64,000 nucleotides of DNA from Streptococcus pneumoniae (GTDB lineage: Bacteria > Bacillota > Bacilli > Lactobacillales > Streptococcaceae). The position numbers and the translations under genes were made by a program. The DNA is taken from positions 124,001 to 188,000 of the forward strand of contig NZ_CFGI01000001.1 in NCBI RefSeq assembly GCF_001347015.1, written 5' to 3'. Under the pieces are notes generated by a model. It saw only the letters and a program-made list of their open reading frames with translations. It made no database searches and was not told the origin of the DNA. This document shows positions 1-8,204 of the stretch, piece after piece. Numbering within the stretch: position 1 is the stretch's first letter; the number at the start of each line of letters is the position of its first letter.

Positions 1-213
1 CTCGGTCATGGTATCGGTATGGATGTCCATGAATTCCCATCTATCATGGAAGGAAACGACATGGTCATCGAAGAAGGCATGTGCTTCTCTGTTGAACCAG
101 GAATCTATATCCCTGGTAAAGTCGGTGTCCGTATCGAAGACTGCGGTGTTGTTACCAAGAATGGCTTCGACCTCTTTACAAGCACCAGCAAAGACCTGCT
201 TTATTTTGATTAA
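1..213 (+). CDS. pepQ: Xaa-Pro dipeptidase (M24 family), 3' end only
   Basis: This is the C-terminal 70 residues of a cytoplasmic M24 (pita-bread) metallopeptidase that cleaves Xaa-Pro dipeptides. The reading frame is open from base 1, so the start lies outside the window. Visible family motifs are [10 protein letters not shown] (metal-ligand His), then SVEPGIY and VRIEDCGVV, each carrying a metal-ligand Glu of the dinuclear centre. The protein ends KDLLYFD. A strong hairpin follows directly. Family assignment is firm. The choice between PepQ dipeptidase and PepP aminopeptidase cannot be settled without the N-terminus, although streptococcal synteny suggests the dipeptidase. Confidence 0.85.
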   Translation, partial: LGHGIGMDVHEFPSIMEGNDMVIEEGMCFSVEPGIYIPGKVGVRIEDCGVVTKNGFDLFTSTSKDLLYFD

Positions 214-238
214 AATTCTTCAAAAATCTTCCCACAAT

Positions 239-284
239 AAAACGCATACTATCAAGGTTCAAACACCTGATACTATGCGTTTTT
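239..284. terminator. Bidirectional terminator between pepQ and the ECF operon
   Basis: Arms AAAACGCATA (239-248) and TATGCGTTTT (274-283) pair, and the inner bases TATC/GATA extend the stem. T-runs exist on both strands, so the hairpin can end the dipeptidase transcript (+) and the convergent truA operon (-). Confidence 0.75.
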
Positions 285-313
285 CTGATTTTTAAGACTT
301 TTATCCAGATTCT

Positions 314-775
314 TTACTTAATCTTCTTAATACTTTGACTAAGAATAAATCCTACAATCATCCCTACCATATTTTGCATGAAATTTGGTAAGATTTCTGG
401 TAGAGCTGCAGCCCAGCCATTCATCAATGTAGAACCCAAGGCGTAACCCCCTACCATGGCAATCGTTGCTAAGATAAGGCCTAACCACTGAGTTTTGCCT
501 TTAAATCCTGCGAAAAATCCTTGCAAGCCATGGTTGACCAAGCTAAAGAACATCCACTGAGGATAGCCTGATAAGAGGTCAATCAAGAAACCTGCTAGTC
601 CTCCGACTACAGCCCCTTCACGACTACCAAAGTAGAAGGCCGCAAAGAAGACACCTGCATCTAAGAGTGTTAGAATGCCTGTCGGTGTTGGAATTTTTAA
701 GAAATAACCTAGAACCACAGAGAGGGCGGTTAAGAGGGATACAAGGGCGATTTTAGTTGTTTTGGTTTGCTTCAT
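314..775 (-). CDS. ECF transporter substrate-binding S component (vitamin B6 or HMP type)
   Basis: A 153-residue membrane protein with about five hydrophobic segments and the look of an energy-coupling-factor S component. These proteins bind a vitamin or precursor in the membrane and use a shared EcfAAT energising module encoded elsewhere. The N-terminus is basic (KQTKTTK) and is followed by a helix with ALVSLLTALSVVLGYFL, typical of this class. The gene starts inside the 3' end of the upstream ThiD/PdxK-like kinase (23-base overlap), so the two are translationally linked. The substrate is therefore inferred to be pyridoxine or hydroxymethylpyrimidine. Which of the two cannot be read from the sequence. 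Confidence 0.75.
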   Translation of the reverse strand: MKQTKTTKIALVSLLTALSVVLGYFLKIPTPTGILTLLDAGVFFAAFYFGSREGAVVGGLAGFLIDLLSGYPQWMFFSLVNHGLQGFFAGFKGKTQWLGLILATIAMVGGYALGSTLMNGWAAALPEILPNFMQNMVGMIVGFILSQSIKKIK

Positions 776-1526
776 ATTGTCTTACTCCATACTGATCTGC
801 TTGTGCAATGGCACGGTAAACGAAAGCCTTAGAGCTTTCTACTGCTGGTAAAAGTTCATCACCTTTAACCAAGTGACTGGCAATGCTAGAGGCAAAGGTA
901 CAACCTGCACCAGCATTTTGCCCTTGAATAACGGGATTTTCTAGGACTGTAAAGGTTTGTCCGTCATAAAAGACATCTACAGCCTTGTCCTGACTAAGGC
1001 GATTGCCTCCCTTGATAATGACTGCTGGCGCGCCTAAATCATGCAATTTCTGCGCTGCAGTTTTCATGTCTTCCAAGGTTTTAATTTCCTGACCGGATAA
1101 TAATTCTGCTTCTGGGAGATTAGGCGTAATTACACTGACATAAGGGAAAAAACGAATCAGTTCTTGACAGAGTTCACTTACAGCTACGTCGTGTGTTTCC
1201 TTGCAGACCAAGACAGGATCCAGCACCACAGGCACTCCTGTACGCTGCTTGATAAAGTCCAATGCCTTCTCAGCCACACTGACAGTTGGTAGAAGACCAA
1301 TCTTAATCCCTGCAAGCTCCACATCACGCAAGCTATCTAATTCATGTTGAAAAATGGTATCGTCAGTTGGAAAGACTTCAAAGCCCTTTTCCGTCAAGGC
1401 TGTCAAACAAGTCACTGCTACAAAACCATGCAAGCCGTTCAAGGTATAAGTAGCCAAATCAGCTGACAAACCACCACCACTAAAAATATCATTTCCAGAA
1501 AGTGCTAAAATACGATTATTCTTCAT
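753..1526 (-). CDS. Pyridoxine / hydroxymethylpyrimidine kinase (ThiD/PdxK2 family)
   Basis: A 257-residue cytoplasmic ribokinase-superfamily kinase that phosphorylates pyridoxal or pyridoxine, or HMP/HMP-P. Seen in the sequence are the N-terminal [17 protein letters not shown] nucleoside-binding motif, [16 protein letters not shown] in the middle, [12 protein letters not shown], and the C-terminal anion-hole region with [16 protein letters not shown]. The [10 protein letters not shown] motif is the variant often annotated as pyridoxine kinase in streptococci. The gene overlaps truA upstream by 11 bases and the ECF S component downstream by 23 bases, making a three-gene operon. Dual specificity is common in this family, so the substrate is left open. 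Confidence 0.8.
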   Translation of the reverse strand: MKNNRILALSGNDIFSGGGLSADLATYTLNGLHGFVAVTCLTALTEKGFEVFPTDDTIFQHELDSLRDVELAGIKIGLLPTVSVAEKALDFIKQRTGVPVVLDPVLVCKETHDVAVSELCQELIRFFPYVSVITPNLPEAELLSGQEIKTLEDMKTAAQKLHDLGAPAVIIKGGNRLSQDKAVDVFYDGQTFTVLENPVIQGQNAGAGCTFASSIASHLVKGDELLPAVESSKAFVYRAIAQADQYGVRQYEANQNN

Positions 1527-2265
1527 AACGAATCTCCTTTAAATACAAACCATTTGGTGCTGCAGTGGGACCTGCAAGCTGCCTGTCCTTTTTCTCCAAG
1601 ATGAGGTCAATCTGCTCTACTGGCATACGCTTGTTGCCGATTTTAAGCAGTGTCCCCACCATATTGCGAATCTGCTTATACAAGAAACCATTTCCTGAAA
1701 AGGTAAAGGTCAAAAACTGGCCTGTCTCATCAACTCTAAGACTAGCTTCTGTAATAGTACGAACCTTGTCCTCTACGCTGGTCCCAGATGCTGTAAAGCC
1801 AGTGAAATCATGGGTTCCTTCTAGCTTTTTGATTGCAATCTGCATGCGTTCCACATCGAGTGGATAGGGAAAGTGAGTGGCATAGTGACGGCGCATGGGA
1901 TTTTTAGGGCGGCCTCTATCTACGATAAACTCATAGGTCTTGCTGTGCTTGGCATAACGACAATGAAAATCATCCGCCACAAGCTCAATTGAAATCACAT
2001 CAATATCTTCAGGAGACTGGGTATCCAGAGCAAATCGAAGTTTCTCCTCATCCATTTGATAGGGCAAGTCAAAATGAATCACCTGTCCCAAAGCATGAAC
2101 CCCACTATCAGTCCTACCAGCACCGTGAACGGTAATGGCTTGCCCCTTATTCAATCTAGTCAAGGTTTTTTCAATTTCTTCCTGAACACTCCGCGCATGA
2201 GGCTGGCGCTGAAAGCCAGCAAAGGCGTAACCATCATAGGAAATAGTCGCTTTATATCTCGTCAT
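1516..2265 (-). CDS. truA: tRNA pseudouridine(38-40) synthase TruA
   Basis: A 249-residue enzyme that converts uridines 38, 39 and 40 in the tRNA anticodon arm to pseudouridine. The N-terminal [18 protein letters not shown] motif and the catalytic loop [15 protein letters not shown], with nucleophile Asp53, are intact. The later motif [20 protein letters not shown] is also present. Length is normal for the family. It is the first gene of the operon leading into the vitamin kinase and ECF transporter, which it overlaps by 11 bases. This co-transcription is syntenic rather than functional. Confidence 0.95.
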   Translation of the reverse strand: MTRYKATISYDGYAFAGFQRQPHARSVQEEIEKTLTRLNKGQAITVHGAGRTDSGVHALGQVIHFDLPYQMDEEKLRFALDTQSPEDIDVISIELVADDFHCRYAKHSKTYEFIVDRGRPKNPMRRHYATHFPYPLDVERMQIAIKKLEGTHDFTGFTASGTSVEDKVRTITEASLRVDETGQFLTFTFSGNGFLYKQIRNMVGTLLKIGNKRMPVEQIDLILEKKDRQLAGPTAAPNGLYLKEIRYEE

Positions 2266-2349
2266 AAGCTCTATTTTATCAAGAAATTAGTCTCGTAACA
2301 AGCTAGAAAATCCGAAACTGTATGGGTACAATATTCCCAAAAAGAAAAA

Positions 2350-2368
2350 CTTAGGAACCAATCCTAAG
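2350..2368 (-). terminator. Intrinsic terminator of the MFS gene
   Basis: On the minus strand CTTAGGA-TTGG-TCCTAAG is followed by TTTTTC. The stem overlaps the stop codon of the MFS transporter at 2364. Confidence 0.7.
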
Positions 2369-3515
2369 CTCTCTTTTGAAGTAGGTACATGACAAAGATA
2401 GAGGTTACCATCAACCATGAGCCTAAAATGGCAAAGACCAACATGCCATTGTGAGTTAGTAACCCAATTGCACCTAGAACAAATGGGGTCGTAAAGGCTC
2501 CGAAACTACAACCTAATACAGCAAATGAAGTGGCTTGATTGAGGAGTTTAGCTGGAATTCGTTCAGAGACCAGTTGAAAAACCGTCGTCAAGGCTACACT
2601 GTAGGCAAACCCAGCCAGAATACTTCCTACCACCACCACCCACAAGGATGGAGACAAGGCAATCACAATTTGACCTAAGCCGAAGGTAATACCAGACCAG
2701 AGGAGCAGTTTCTCTTTAAAAATAGAAATCAAAAAAGAAAAACTCACACCAGCCACAATCCCGATTAACTGCATGACACTAAGAACAAAACTAGATAACT
2801 GGGCATCTCCAAGTCCTCTTTCCACCATCAAACTTGGAATACGGATGGTAATAGCCGTATTGGTACAAACTACAACTGCTGCTTCTATAGCTAGGGTAAA
2901 AATCAAGCCTTTCATTTCTCGAGTTAAACGACTTGCTTCCTTCGCTTTTTTCTTGACTTCTTTCTTTTCTTTTCTATAAGGGACAAAGAGCAGATAGAGG
3001 GTCAGCACCAAAAATCCAGCACTATAGGCTAAGAAAGTAGCTGTCCAACCAAAGGCCAACAACTGGCCTACTGCCAAGGTAATGAGAGATGCCCCAACGA
3101 CCTCTGCAGAACCGCGTAGCCCTAGCATCTGAATTCGCGTTTTTCCTTGATAGCGTTCACTGATAATAGAAATAGCCTTGGCATTGATCATTCCAATACC
3201 CAAACCAAAAAGAATCCGTGTTCCAAAGACAAAAGGATAGGCTTGATACCAGAAAGGAGCAGTTCCGCTCAGTGATAAAATCAACAAGCCCAAACTAATC
3301 TGTAATCGCTCAGGAAATATTTTTTCTAAGAAACCATTTAGCAGTAATATAATCATGATCCCAAAAGATGGCAAGCTCGCCAAGAGCTCAATTTGTTCCT
3401 TAGGATAGCCTTGATAATAGTCAAACATGGCTGGCAGGGCACTCGAGATGGAAAAGGACGTAATCAAAACGAGGGAGAGAGCCAAAATACTGGCCCGTTC
3501 TAAAAATTGTTTCAT
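2364..3515 (-). CDS. MFS transporter, drug-efflux type
   Basis: A 383-residue polytopic protein with about 12 hydrophobic helices and the two-fold layout of the major facilitator superfamily. Between helices 6 and 7 lies a very basic cytoplasmic loop (RKEKKEVKKKAKEASR), typical of MFS proteins. Helix 3-4 carries GTRILFGLGIGMINAKAISII, resembling the motif-C region of antiporters. The likely role is proton-coupled export of small molecules or drugs, or sugar-type transport. The substrate cannot be deduced. It is monocistronic with its own terminator overlapping the stop codon. Confidence 0.8.
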   Translation of the reverse strand: MKQFLERASILALSLVLITSFSISSALPAMFDYYQGYPKEQIELLASLPSFGIMIILLLNGFLEKIFPERLQISLGLLILSLSGTAPFWYQAYPFVFGTRILFGLGIGMINAKAISIISERYQGKTRIQMLGLRGSAEVVGASLITLAVGQLLAFGWTATFLAYSAGFLVLTLYLLFVPYRKEKKEVKKKAKEASRLTREMKGLIFTLAIEAAVVVCTNTAITIRIPSLMVERGLGDAQLSSFVLSVMQLIGIVAGVSFSFLISIFKEKLLLWSGITFGLGQIVIALSPSLWVVVVGSILAGFAYSVALTTVFQLVSERIPAKLLNQATSFAVLGCSFGAFTTPFVLGAIGLLTHNGMLVFAILGSWLMVTSIFVMYLLQKRA

Positions 3516-3639
3516 GAAATCTCTTTCTATATTTCTCTTTATCTTCTATTTTTTGATAGTTATCAAACAAGCAAGAAAAGAAGAAGCCTCTTTAGTGTAT
3601 AGACTCCTTCTTAAACTCGAAAATGAATCCCTTGTGTCT

Positions 3640-3746
3640 TATACTCAATGAAAATCAAAGAGCAAACTAGGAAGCTAGCCGCAGGCTGTACTTGAGTACG
3701 GCAAGGCGAAACTGACGTGGTTTGAATTTGATTTTCGAAGAGTATT
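3640..3746. repeat. BOX element (A-C type, about 107 bp)
   Basis: It begins TATACTCAATGAAAATC and ends GATTTTCGAAGAGTATT, with the core TACGGCAAGGCG. These are the conserved ends and boxA core of the pneumococcal BOX family of dispersed non-autonomous repeats. It sits between the MFS gene and the Pr6Pr gene, and its outer end forms part of the Pr6Pr stop codon. Confidence 0.85.
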
Positions 3747-4374
3747 AGGATGACTTTCTCTTGATTTGCTTGATAAAGTAGAAGATAAATCCTGCCACCA
3801 TATAGGCAACAAAGATAATCAGACACCACTTGAACACGACATCCCAACCCTTGTTCACATTCAAAAAGAAGTAAGGGAAAGGATTATCCTTGGCATTTGG
3901 AATATTGAGTTTTAAAACCAAACCATTAAAGAGAGCAAACATCATATACAGCAAGGGTAAAATCGTCCACACAATTGGATCCCAAATCTTGTATTGACCC
4001 TGTTTGTCAAAAAAGAGGGTATCTGCGAAAAACCAGAGGGGAACGATATAGTGGCAAAGGAAATTTTCTAGGGTATAGAAATTAGTCGCAATAGGCGCTA
4101 AGAGGAAATGGTAAATCACACAGGTAATCATGATACTCATGGTGACTCCACCTTTTAAGCGCAAGAGACTTGGTCTTTGCCAGTTTTCACCTAAACGGCT
4201 CATAACCTTTAGAAGATAGAGGGTAAAAATGGTTACCAAGAGGTTGGACAGAACCGTGTAATAGAGAAGCATCCCAAAACCACCATGCTTAGTAATTTCA
4301 AGATAAACTCCCGTAAAAGCCGCTAGAAACAAGAAGATACGGCTATAAAATACAAGTTTATAGTGTTTTGACAT
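3745..4374 (-). CDS. Pr6Pr family integral membrane protein
   Basis: A 209-residue protein with six or seven hydrophobic segments that matches the Pr6Pr (FAR-17a/AIG1-like) membrane-protein family by its pattern. Recognisable pieces are the conserved early HGGFGMLLYYTVLSNL, CHYIVPLWFFADTLFF and the late NPFPYFFLNVNKGW. No biochemical function is established for the bacterial members. It lies two bases after phnA and is probably in one transcript with it. The stop codon TAA is at the junction with a BOX repeat, so the last codons may have been set by that insertion. Confidence 0.75.
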   Translation of the reverse strand: MSKHYKLVFYSRIFLFLAAFTGVYLEITKHGGFGMLLYYTVLSNLLVTIFTLYLLKVMSRLGENWQRPSLLRLKGGVTMSIMITCVIYHFLLAPIATNFYTLENFLCHYIVPLWFFADTLFFDKQGQYKIWDPIVWTILPLLYMMFALFNGLVLKLNIPNAKDNPFPYFFLNVNKGWDVVFKWCLIIFVAYMVAGFIFYFIKQIKRKSS

Positions 4375-4376
4375 AC

Positions 4377-4715
4377 TTAAATCTTCTTCACAAACTCTGA
4401 TTTGAGTTTCATGGCACCGAAGCCATCAATTTTACAGTCGATATTGTGGTCGCCTTCTACGATGCGGATATTTTTCACGCGCGTCCCTTGTTTCAAATCT
4501 TTTGGCGCACCTTTTACTTTCAAGTCCTTGATGAGAGTTACTGTATCACCGTCAGCCAATTTATTTCCGTTAGCATCGATAGCAACAAGGCCCTCTTCTA
4601 CATCTGCAACTTCAGCAGGATTCCACTCATGAGCACACTCTGGGCAAACCAGTAGGGCACCGTCTTCGTAGACATACTCTGAGTTACATTGTGGGCAATT
4701 TGGTAGGTTGTTCAT
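4377..4715 (-). CDS. phnA: PhnA-family zinc-ribbon protein
   Basis: A 112-residue protein with an N-terminal zinc ribbon (Cys7, Cys10, Cys24, Cys27; CPQC and CPECAHEW) and a C-terminal PhnA domain including the segments [16 protein letters not shown] and [17 protein letters not shown]. Despite the old name (alkylphosphonate utilisation operon protein), most members have no demonstrated phosphonate role. No phosphonate gene is nearby. It is followed after two bases by the Pr6Pr membrane protein. Length is normal. Confidence 0.9.
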   Translation of the reverse strand: MNNLPNCPQCNSEYVYEDGALLVCPECAHEWNPAEVADVEEGLVAIDANGNKLADGDTVTLIKDLKVKGAPKDLKQGTRVKNIRIVEGDHNIDCKIDGFGAMKLKSEFVKKI

Positions 4716-4810
4716 GGTTTCTCCTTATCATCATTCACTATTCTTTGAAAATCAAAATTTCTCGAACAGCAACTATTATACCTTAAAATCAGCATTTTGA
4801 CAAATTTAGA

Positions 4811-4836
4811 AAAAAACCGATATCAATCTATCGGCT
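4811..4836 (-). terminator. Intrinsic terminator after cmk
   Basis: On the minus strand CCGATA-GATTGA-TATCGG is followed by a run of seven T. It lies ten bases after the cmk stop. Confidence 0.75.
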
Positions 4837-4845
4837 TCTCTACAT

Positions 4846-5517
4846 TTACATTCTTTTTTCAGCTTCTGCTTTGATTTTTTCAACTACTTCTTGAATGTTC
4901 AAACCAGTTGTATCAAGGTAAACCGCATCCTCTGCTTGTTTGAGAGGTGAAGTCTCACGATGACTATCCTTGTAGTCACGCGCAGCAATTTCCTCTTTTA
5001 GGGTTTCAAGGTCTGTTTCAATTCCCTTGGCAATATTTTCCTTATAACGACGCTCTGCTCGTTCATCTACCGAAGCTACTAGGAAAATTTTCAATTCTGC
5101 TTGTGGCAATACAACAGTCCCAATATCGCGACCGTCCATGACAATACCGCCTTGTTGGGCAATATCTTGTTGGAGAGAAACTAGTTTCTCACGAATTTCA
5201 GGAATTGCCGCAATAGCTGAAACATGATTGGTTACTTCATTTTCGCGGATAGGATGGGTAATATCCACATCTCCTACAAAAACAAGCTGTTCCCCAGTTT
5301 CTGAACGCCCAAAACTAATTGGATGCTGGTCCAATAAGGCTAGAAGGGCTTCAACTTCTTCTACTCCTAACTGGTTTTGGAGAGCCATGTAGGTCGCTGC
5401 ACGATACATGGCACCTGTATCTAGGTAAGTATAACCAAAATCCTTAGCAATAATCTTTGCGACCGTACTCTTACCGCTGGAAGCAGGACCATCAATAGCA
5501 ATTTGAATTGTTTTCAT
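4846..5517 (-). CDS. cmk: Cytidylate kinase
   Basis: A 223-residue nucleoside monophosphate kinase that phosphorylates CMP and dCMP with ATP, in the cytoplasm. The P-loop GPASSGKST occupies residues 10-18. [28 protein letters not shown] and the arginine-rich lid [10 protein letters not shown] follow in the order typical of Cmk. Length is standard. It lies eight bases after the LysM membrane protein gene, in the same direction, so the two are probably co-transcribed. Confidence 0.95.
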   Translation of the reverse strand: MKTIQIAIDGPASSGKSTVAKIIAKDFGYTYLDTGAMYRAATYMALQNQLGVEEVEALLALLDQHPISFGRSETGEQLVFVGDVDITHPIRENEVTNHVSAIAAIPEIREKLVSLQQDIAQQGGIVMDGRDIGTVVLPQAELKIFLVASVDERAERRYKENIAKGIETDLETLKEEIAARDYKDSHRETSPLKQAEDAVYLDTTGLNIQEVVEKIKAEAEKRM

Positions 5518-5525
5518 ATCAGCTC

Positions 5526-6002
5526 CTATTTTATTTTTATAACATCACCTGGATTAGCAAACCAAGACCCTGTAGCCATGTGCCCAGGATTTAAAGCTTC
5601 TAACTGAGCAATCGAAATCCCAGCACGAGCTGCAATGGCTGCTTCCCCTTCTCCTGCGAGAACTTTAATCGTTCCTTCAGGATTAGCAGCTTCTTCTGAA
5701 CTACTAGAAGTAGATTCTGGCTCTGAACTCTGCTCAGGCTGGGAACTGCTTGAAGATGAGACTTGTGCTACACTTGCATCAGAATCGTGAAAATCTTTCA
5801 AGGCTGCTGTGCGATTACTCCCCCCCGTTGATAGATAGATGAGAACGATGACCATCACCACCACAATTACAAAGAAAATACTGGCTAGGATCGTCAAAAT
5901 ACGATTAGCCATCCTATCAGCCCCTCCGTGGTTTCGATGCCGACGCTCTGCTCTTGATTCTTCTTGATCATAAATATCTTCTTGCCACGGTTCTTTTTCC
6001 AT
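5526..6002 (-). CDS. LysM-domain single-pass membrane protein (SAG1386/EF1546 family)
   Basis: A 158-residue protein with a charged cytoplasmic N-terminus, one transmembrane helix around residues 33-57 ([20 protein letters not shown]), an extracellular Ser/Glu-rich linker of about 40 residues ([20 protein letters not shown]), and a C-terminal LysM-like module ending [11 protein letters not shown]. LysM binds peptidoglycan glycan chains, so it probably lies between membrane and wall. The family is usually found upstream of cmk in streptococci and enterococci, as here. A good SD (AAGGAG) precedes the ATG. Function is unknown. Confidence 0.85.
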   Translation of the reverse strand: MEKEPWQEDIYDQEESRAERRHRNHGGADRMANRILTILASIFFVIVVVMVIVLIYLSTGGSNRTAALKDFHDSDASVAQVSSSSSSQPEQSSEPESTSSSSEEAANPEGTIKVLAGEGEAAIAARAGISIAQLEALNPGHMATGSWFANPGDVIKIK

Positions 6003-6013
6003 ACCCTACTCCT

Positions 6014-6041
6014 TGTTTTTTTTTACTTTTCTTATTACAAT
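6014..6041 (+). promoter_or_regulatory. Candidate promoter of the ferredoxin gene
   Basis: A -35-like TTGTTT (6014-6019) and a -10-like TACAAT (6036-6041) are separated by 16 bases. The expected transcription start falls on or next to the ferredoxin ATG at 6048. No SD is visible in between. Confidence 0.45.
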
Positions 6042-6047
6042 ATAAAT

Positions 6048-6260
6048 ATGAACATGAAAATCACACTTATACCTGAACGATGTATCGCCTGTGGACTTTG
6101 CCAAACTTATTCTGATCTATTTGATTACCACGATAATGGAATCGTGCGTTTTTACGATGACCCTGACCAACTGGAAAAAGAAATTTCTCCTAGTCAGGAT
6201 GTCTTAGAGGCTGTTAAAAATTGCCCAACTCGCGCCCTGATTGGAAATCAGGAAGCCTAA
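6048..6260 (+). CDS. fer: Small [4Fe-4S] ferredoxin
   Basis: A 70-residue cytoplasmic electron carrier. It has one cluster motif, Cys12-xx-Cys15-xx-Cys18 (CIACGLC), and a distal Cys59-Pro, matching the single 4Fe-4S ferredoxins of Firmicutes. The open frame extends upstream to 5964, but that stretch would encode a hydrophobic, unrelated leader that overlaps the divergent gene. I therefore take the ATG at 6048; the next ATG, at 6054, is possible. There is no SD, and the -10 lies about seven bases before the ATG, so leaderless translation is possible. The electron-transfer partner is unknown. Confidence 0.9.
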   Translation: MNMKITLIPERCIACGLCQTYSDLFDYHDNGIVRFYDDPDQLEKEISPSQDVLEAVKNCPTRALIGNQEA

Positions 6261-6310
6261 ATCAATGGCGATAATCCACTCCCTCTAGTTTAGCACATTT
6301 CCATGTAAAA

Positions 6311-6413
6311 TTATAGTCTTTTCACTTTATTTTTTTCTGTAAAATCAGGAAGGTCACTTTTTTCTTTGATAAGATAAAGTGGTCTTTTTTTGGTCTCCAA
6401 ATAAATTTTACTG
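6311..6413 (-). pseudogene. Displaced ancestral 3' end of the glycosyltransferase gene
   Basis: Read on the minus strand from 6413, this stretch gives an open frame SKIYLETKKRPLYLIKEKSD, then LPDFTEKNKVKRL and TAA (6313-6311). The first 20 residues are identical to the C-terminal region of the glycosyltransferase at 7259-8203, which instead ends GRSKQR. It is the original tail of that gene, cut off by the insert between 6414 and 7340. It has no start codon or SD of its own. Confidence 0.85.
6354..6413. repeat. 60-bp direct repeat, copy 1 (insert boundary)
   Basis: Bases 6354-6413 match 7281-7340 at 57 of 60 positions; mismatches are at offsets 18, 39 and 54. The copies bracket a 927-bp unit that includes the nuclease-like gene. 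The repeat lies in coding sequence of the glycosyltransferase 3' end. Confidence 0.95.
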
Positions 6414-6450
6414 TAACTTAAAATCTAAATTTCTTAATGAGAATAGACTA

Positions 6451-7095
6451 CTACCATTCTATTTCCTTTACTTTCTTTACAAATTCGTCCCACTCTTGTC
6501 TACAATCTTTAGATAAACATATATCCGTATAATTGAATGATAAATCTTTAATATTCTTCCACCAATCAAAAGAATTTCCCGCTTCTTCTGTTTCTATTCT
6601 TTTGTTAACCACTTCAACAATTGTGTTATCTATCTCTTCCTTATCATCTAAACTTAGAAATCTCCATTCAATTCCATTGGTATAAATTACTTTTTTATAC
6701 CATAAAAGGTCTCCAATAAGTTGTCCCATCTCTCGAGTTATATGTTCCAAACTGTTCGATATGGTTGATTTAATTTTTTCCTCTGTAATTAAACTATTGT
6801 TTAAATTCTTAATTTCCACGCATCCTCGAAGTTTCTTCCATTCTTCAATTTCTATACTTTTTCTGGCTTTATTTTGATAATTCTTATCCAAAATAACTAT
6901 ATCAGGAAAATTACTTAGACCATAATATATTTGCCCCATATTACTCTTTCTTCTTCCGAAGACATATCTTTTTGATAAACTCTCTCTTAAAGTTGGCTTA
7001 ATTATATCAGCAACTAAAGGATACAGTTCAACCTCTACATAATTTTGTTTCTTTATAAGATCGATTTCTTGGAAATAGTCTTCTTTATTTATCAT
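6451..7095 (-). CDS. PD-(D/E)XK nuclease-like protein, orphan cargo gene
   Basis: A 214-residue soluble protein not recognised by name. It has a convincing PD-(D/E)XK pattern: NFPDIVILD (Pro64-Asp65), then about 28 residues later GCVEIKNL (Glu94-x-Lys96), followed by a helix with GQLIGDLLWY (Gln125). This is the core of restriction-like and defence nucleases. No methyltransferase or other defence gene is adjacent. An AGGAGG SD precedes the ATG. The base composition is clearly AT-richer than the galE region. It sits inside a 927-bp insert bounded by 60-bp repeats at the end of the glycosyltransferase gene. Nuclease activity is inferred from the motif only. Confidence 0.7.
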   Translation of the reverse strand: MINKEDYFQEIDLIKKQNYVEVELYPLVADIIKPTLRESLSKRYVFGRRKSNMGQIYYGLSNFPDIVILDKNYQNKARKSIEIEEWKKLRGCVEIKNLNNSLITEEKIKSTISNSLEHITREMGQLIGDLLWYKKVIYTNGIEWRFLSLDDKEEIDNTIVEVVNKRIETEEAGNSFDWWKNIKDLSFNYTDICLSKDCRQEWDEFVKKVKEIEW

Positions 7096-7258
7096 AAAAT
7101 AATCCTCCTAATTTTTTATTTCTTAAGTTTCCACTTTTGCAGTAAATCTTCCTACATAAATCCTTGATATCGTATCAAATCCCTAGTTACTTTAAAAACT
7201 ACCAAAATTCCGGAGTAAAAAAATTATAAAAACAAAAAGTAACTACACTAGATAAATT
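7096..7258. other. AT-rich spacer of the insert
   Basis: This 163-base non-coding stretch between the nuclease-like gene and the glycosyltransferase stop has no clear ORF or terminator. The nuclease gene's promoter must lie here or in the glycosyltransferase. Only its SD (AGGAGG, near 7104-7109) is clear. Confidence 0.5.
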
Positions 7259-8203
7259 CTATCTTTGTTTTGACCTACCATCACTTTTTTCTTTGATCAG
7301 ATAAAGTGGTCTTTTTTTAGTCTCCAAATAAATCTTACTGATGTACTTTCCAAGAATTCCAATGGTCAAGAGTTGAATGCCTCCAAGAAAGAGAATGACA
7401 GCCATCAGAGAGGTCCAACCTGATGTCGGATTGCCCAAAATGAGGGTCCGAACCACAACAAAAAAGGTCATCAGCAGAGAAAGAAAACAAGATAGGAGAC
7501 CAGCTACAAAGGCTATAGTCAAAGGGAAATCTGAAAAATTAACAATCCCTTCAATGGAGTAGAAAAAAAGTTGCCTAAAACTCCAACTGGTCTTGCCAGC
7601 CTGCCTTTCGACATTTGGATAGTCCAAATAGTGGGTTTTAAAGCCGACCCAGGCAAAGAGTCCCTTAGAAAAACGATTGGACTCAGTCAAGCTTAAAATG
7701 GCATCGACCACAGACCTTCTCATCATGCGAAAATCACGGACACCTGACGGCATGGCTACTGGGCTGATTTTTTGCATGAGGCGGTAAAAGATGTCAGCAC
7801 AGAAACTGCGAAAGAAGGGTTCTCCCTCCCGACTGATTCTCCGTGTCCCAATACAGTCCAAGTCTGCATTTTGATCTAGTAAGGCTTTCATCTCAAGCAA
7901 GATACTAGGAGGATCTTGGAGGTCTGCATCCATCACCACCACCAGGTCTCCTGTCGAATATTGCAAGCCTGCATAGAGGGCTGCTTCTTTGCCAAAATTT
8001 CGAGAGAAAGAAATATAATGCACTGCCGGATTTTGTTTCCGATAGGTCTTTAAGAGATCCAAAGTCCCATCACTTGATCCATCATCGACAAAGACATACT
8101 CGATTTCTGTTTCCAAATCTGGAAGTAAAGCTTCCAAATCCTGATAAAAAAGAGGAAGTACTTCCTCTTCGTTTAAACAGGGGACTATGATTGACATCAC
8201 CAT
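7259..8203 (-). CDS. Family 2 glycosyltransferase, polyprenyl-phosphate hexose type (GtrB/YkcC-like)
   Basis: A 314-residue membrane enzyme. An N-terminal GT-A domain (MSIIVPCLNEEEV, then FVDDGSSDGT near residues 39-47) carries the metal-binding DADLQDPP motif at residues 92-99. Two C-terminal hydrophobic helices follow, the architecture of DPM1/GtrB enzymes that move glucose or galactose from a UDP-sugar onto undecaprenyl phosphate. I start at the ATG at 8203, one base after the galE stop (TAAGATG), rather than at upstream in-frame starts inside galE. GalE next door supplies UDP-Gal/UDP-Glc. The last six residues (GRSKQR) come from the insert and replace an older tail still visible at 6311-6413. 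Confidence 0.85.
   Translation of the reverse strand: MVMSIIVPCLNEEEVLPLFYQDLEALLPDLETEIEYVFVDDGSSDGTLDLLKTYRKQNPAVHYISFSRNFGKEAALYAGLQYSTGDLVVVMDADLQDPPSILLEMKALLDQNADLDCIGTRRISREGEPFFRSFCADIFYRLMQKISPVAMPSGVRDFRMMRRSVVDAILSLTESNRFSKGLFAWVGFKTHYLDYPNVERQAGKTSWSFRQLFFYSIEGIVNFSDFPLTIAFVAGLLSCFLSLLMTFFVVVRTLILGNPTSGWTSLMAVILFLGGIQLLTIGILGKYISKIYLETKKRPLYLIKEKSDGRSKQR
7281..7340. repeat. 60-bp direct repeat, copy 2 (inside the glycosyltransferase gene)
   Basis: This partner of 6354-6413 encodes the SKIYLETKKRPLYLIKEKSD segment near the C-terminus of the intact glycosyltransferase. The three differences are two silent third-position changes and one at the edge of a homopolymer. Confidence 0.95.
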
Positions 8204-8204
8204 C

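Noticed and set aside
5964-6047. A 28-codon N-terminal extension of the ferredoxin
   Set aside because: It is hydrophobic and unlike ferredoxins, overlaps the divergent LysM gene start, and has no SD.
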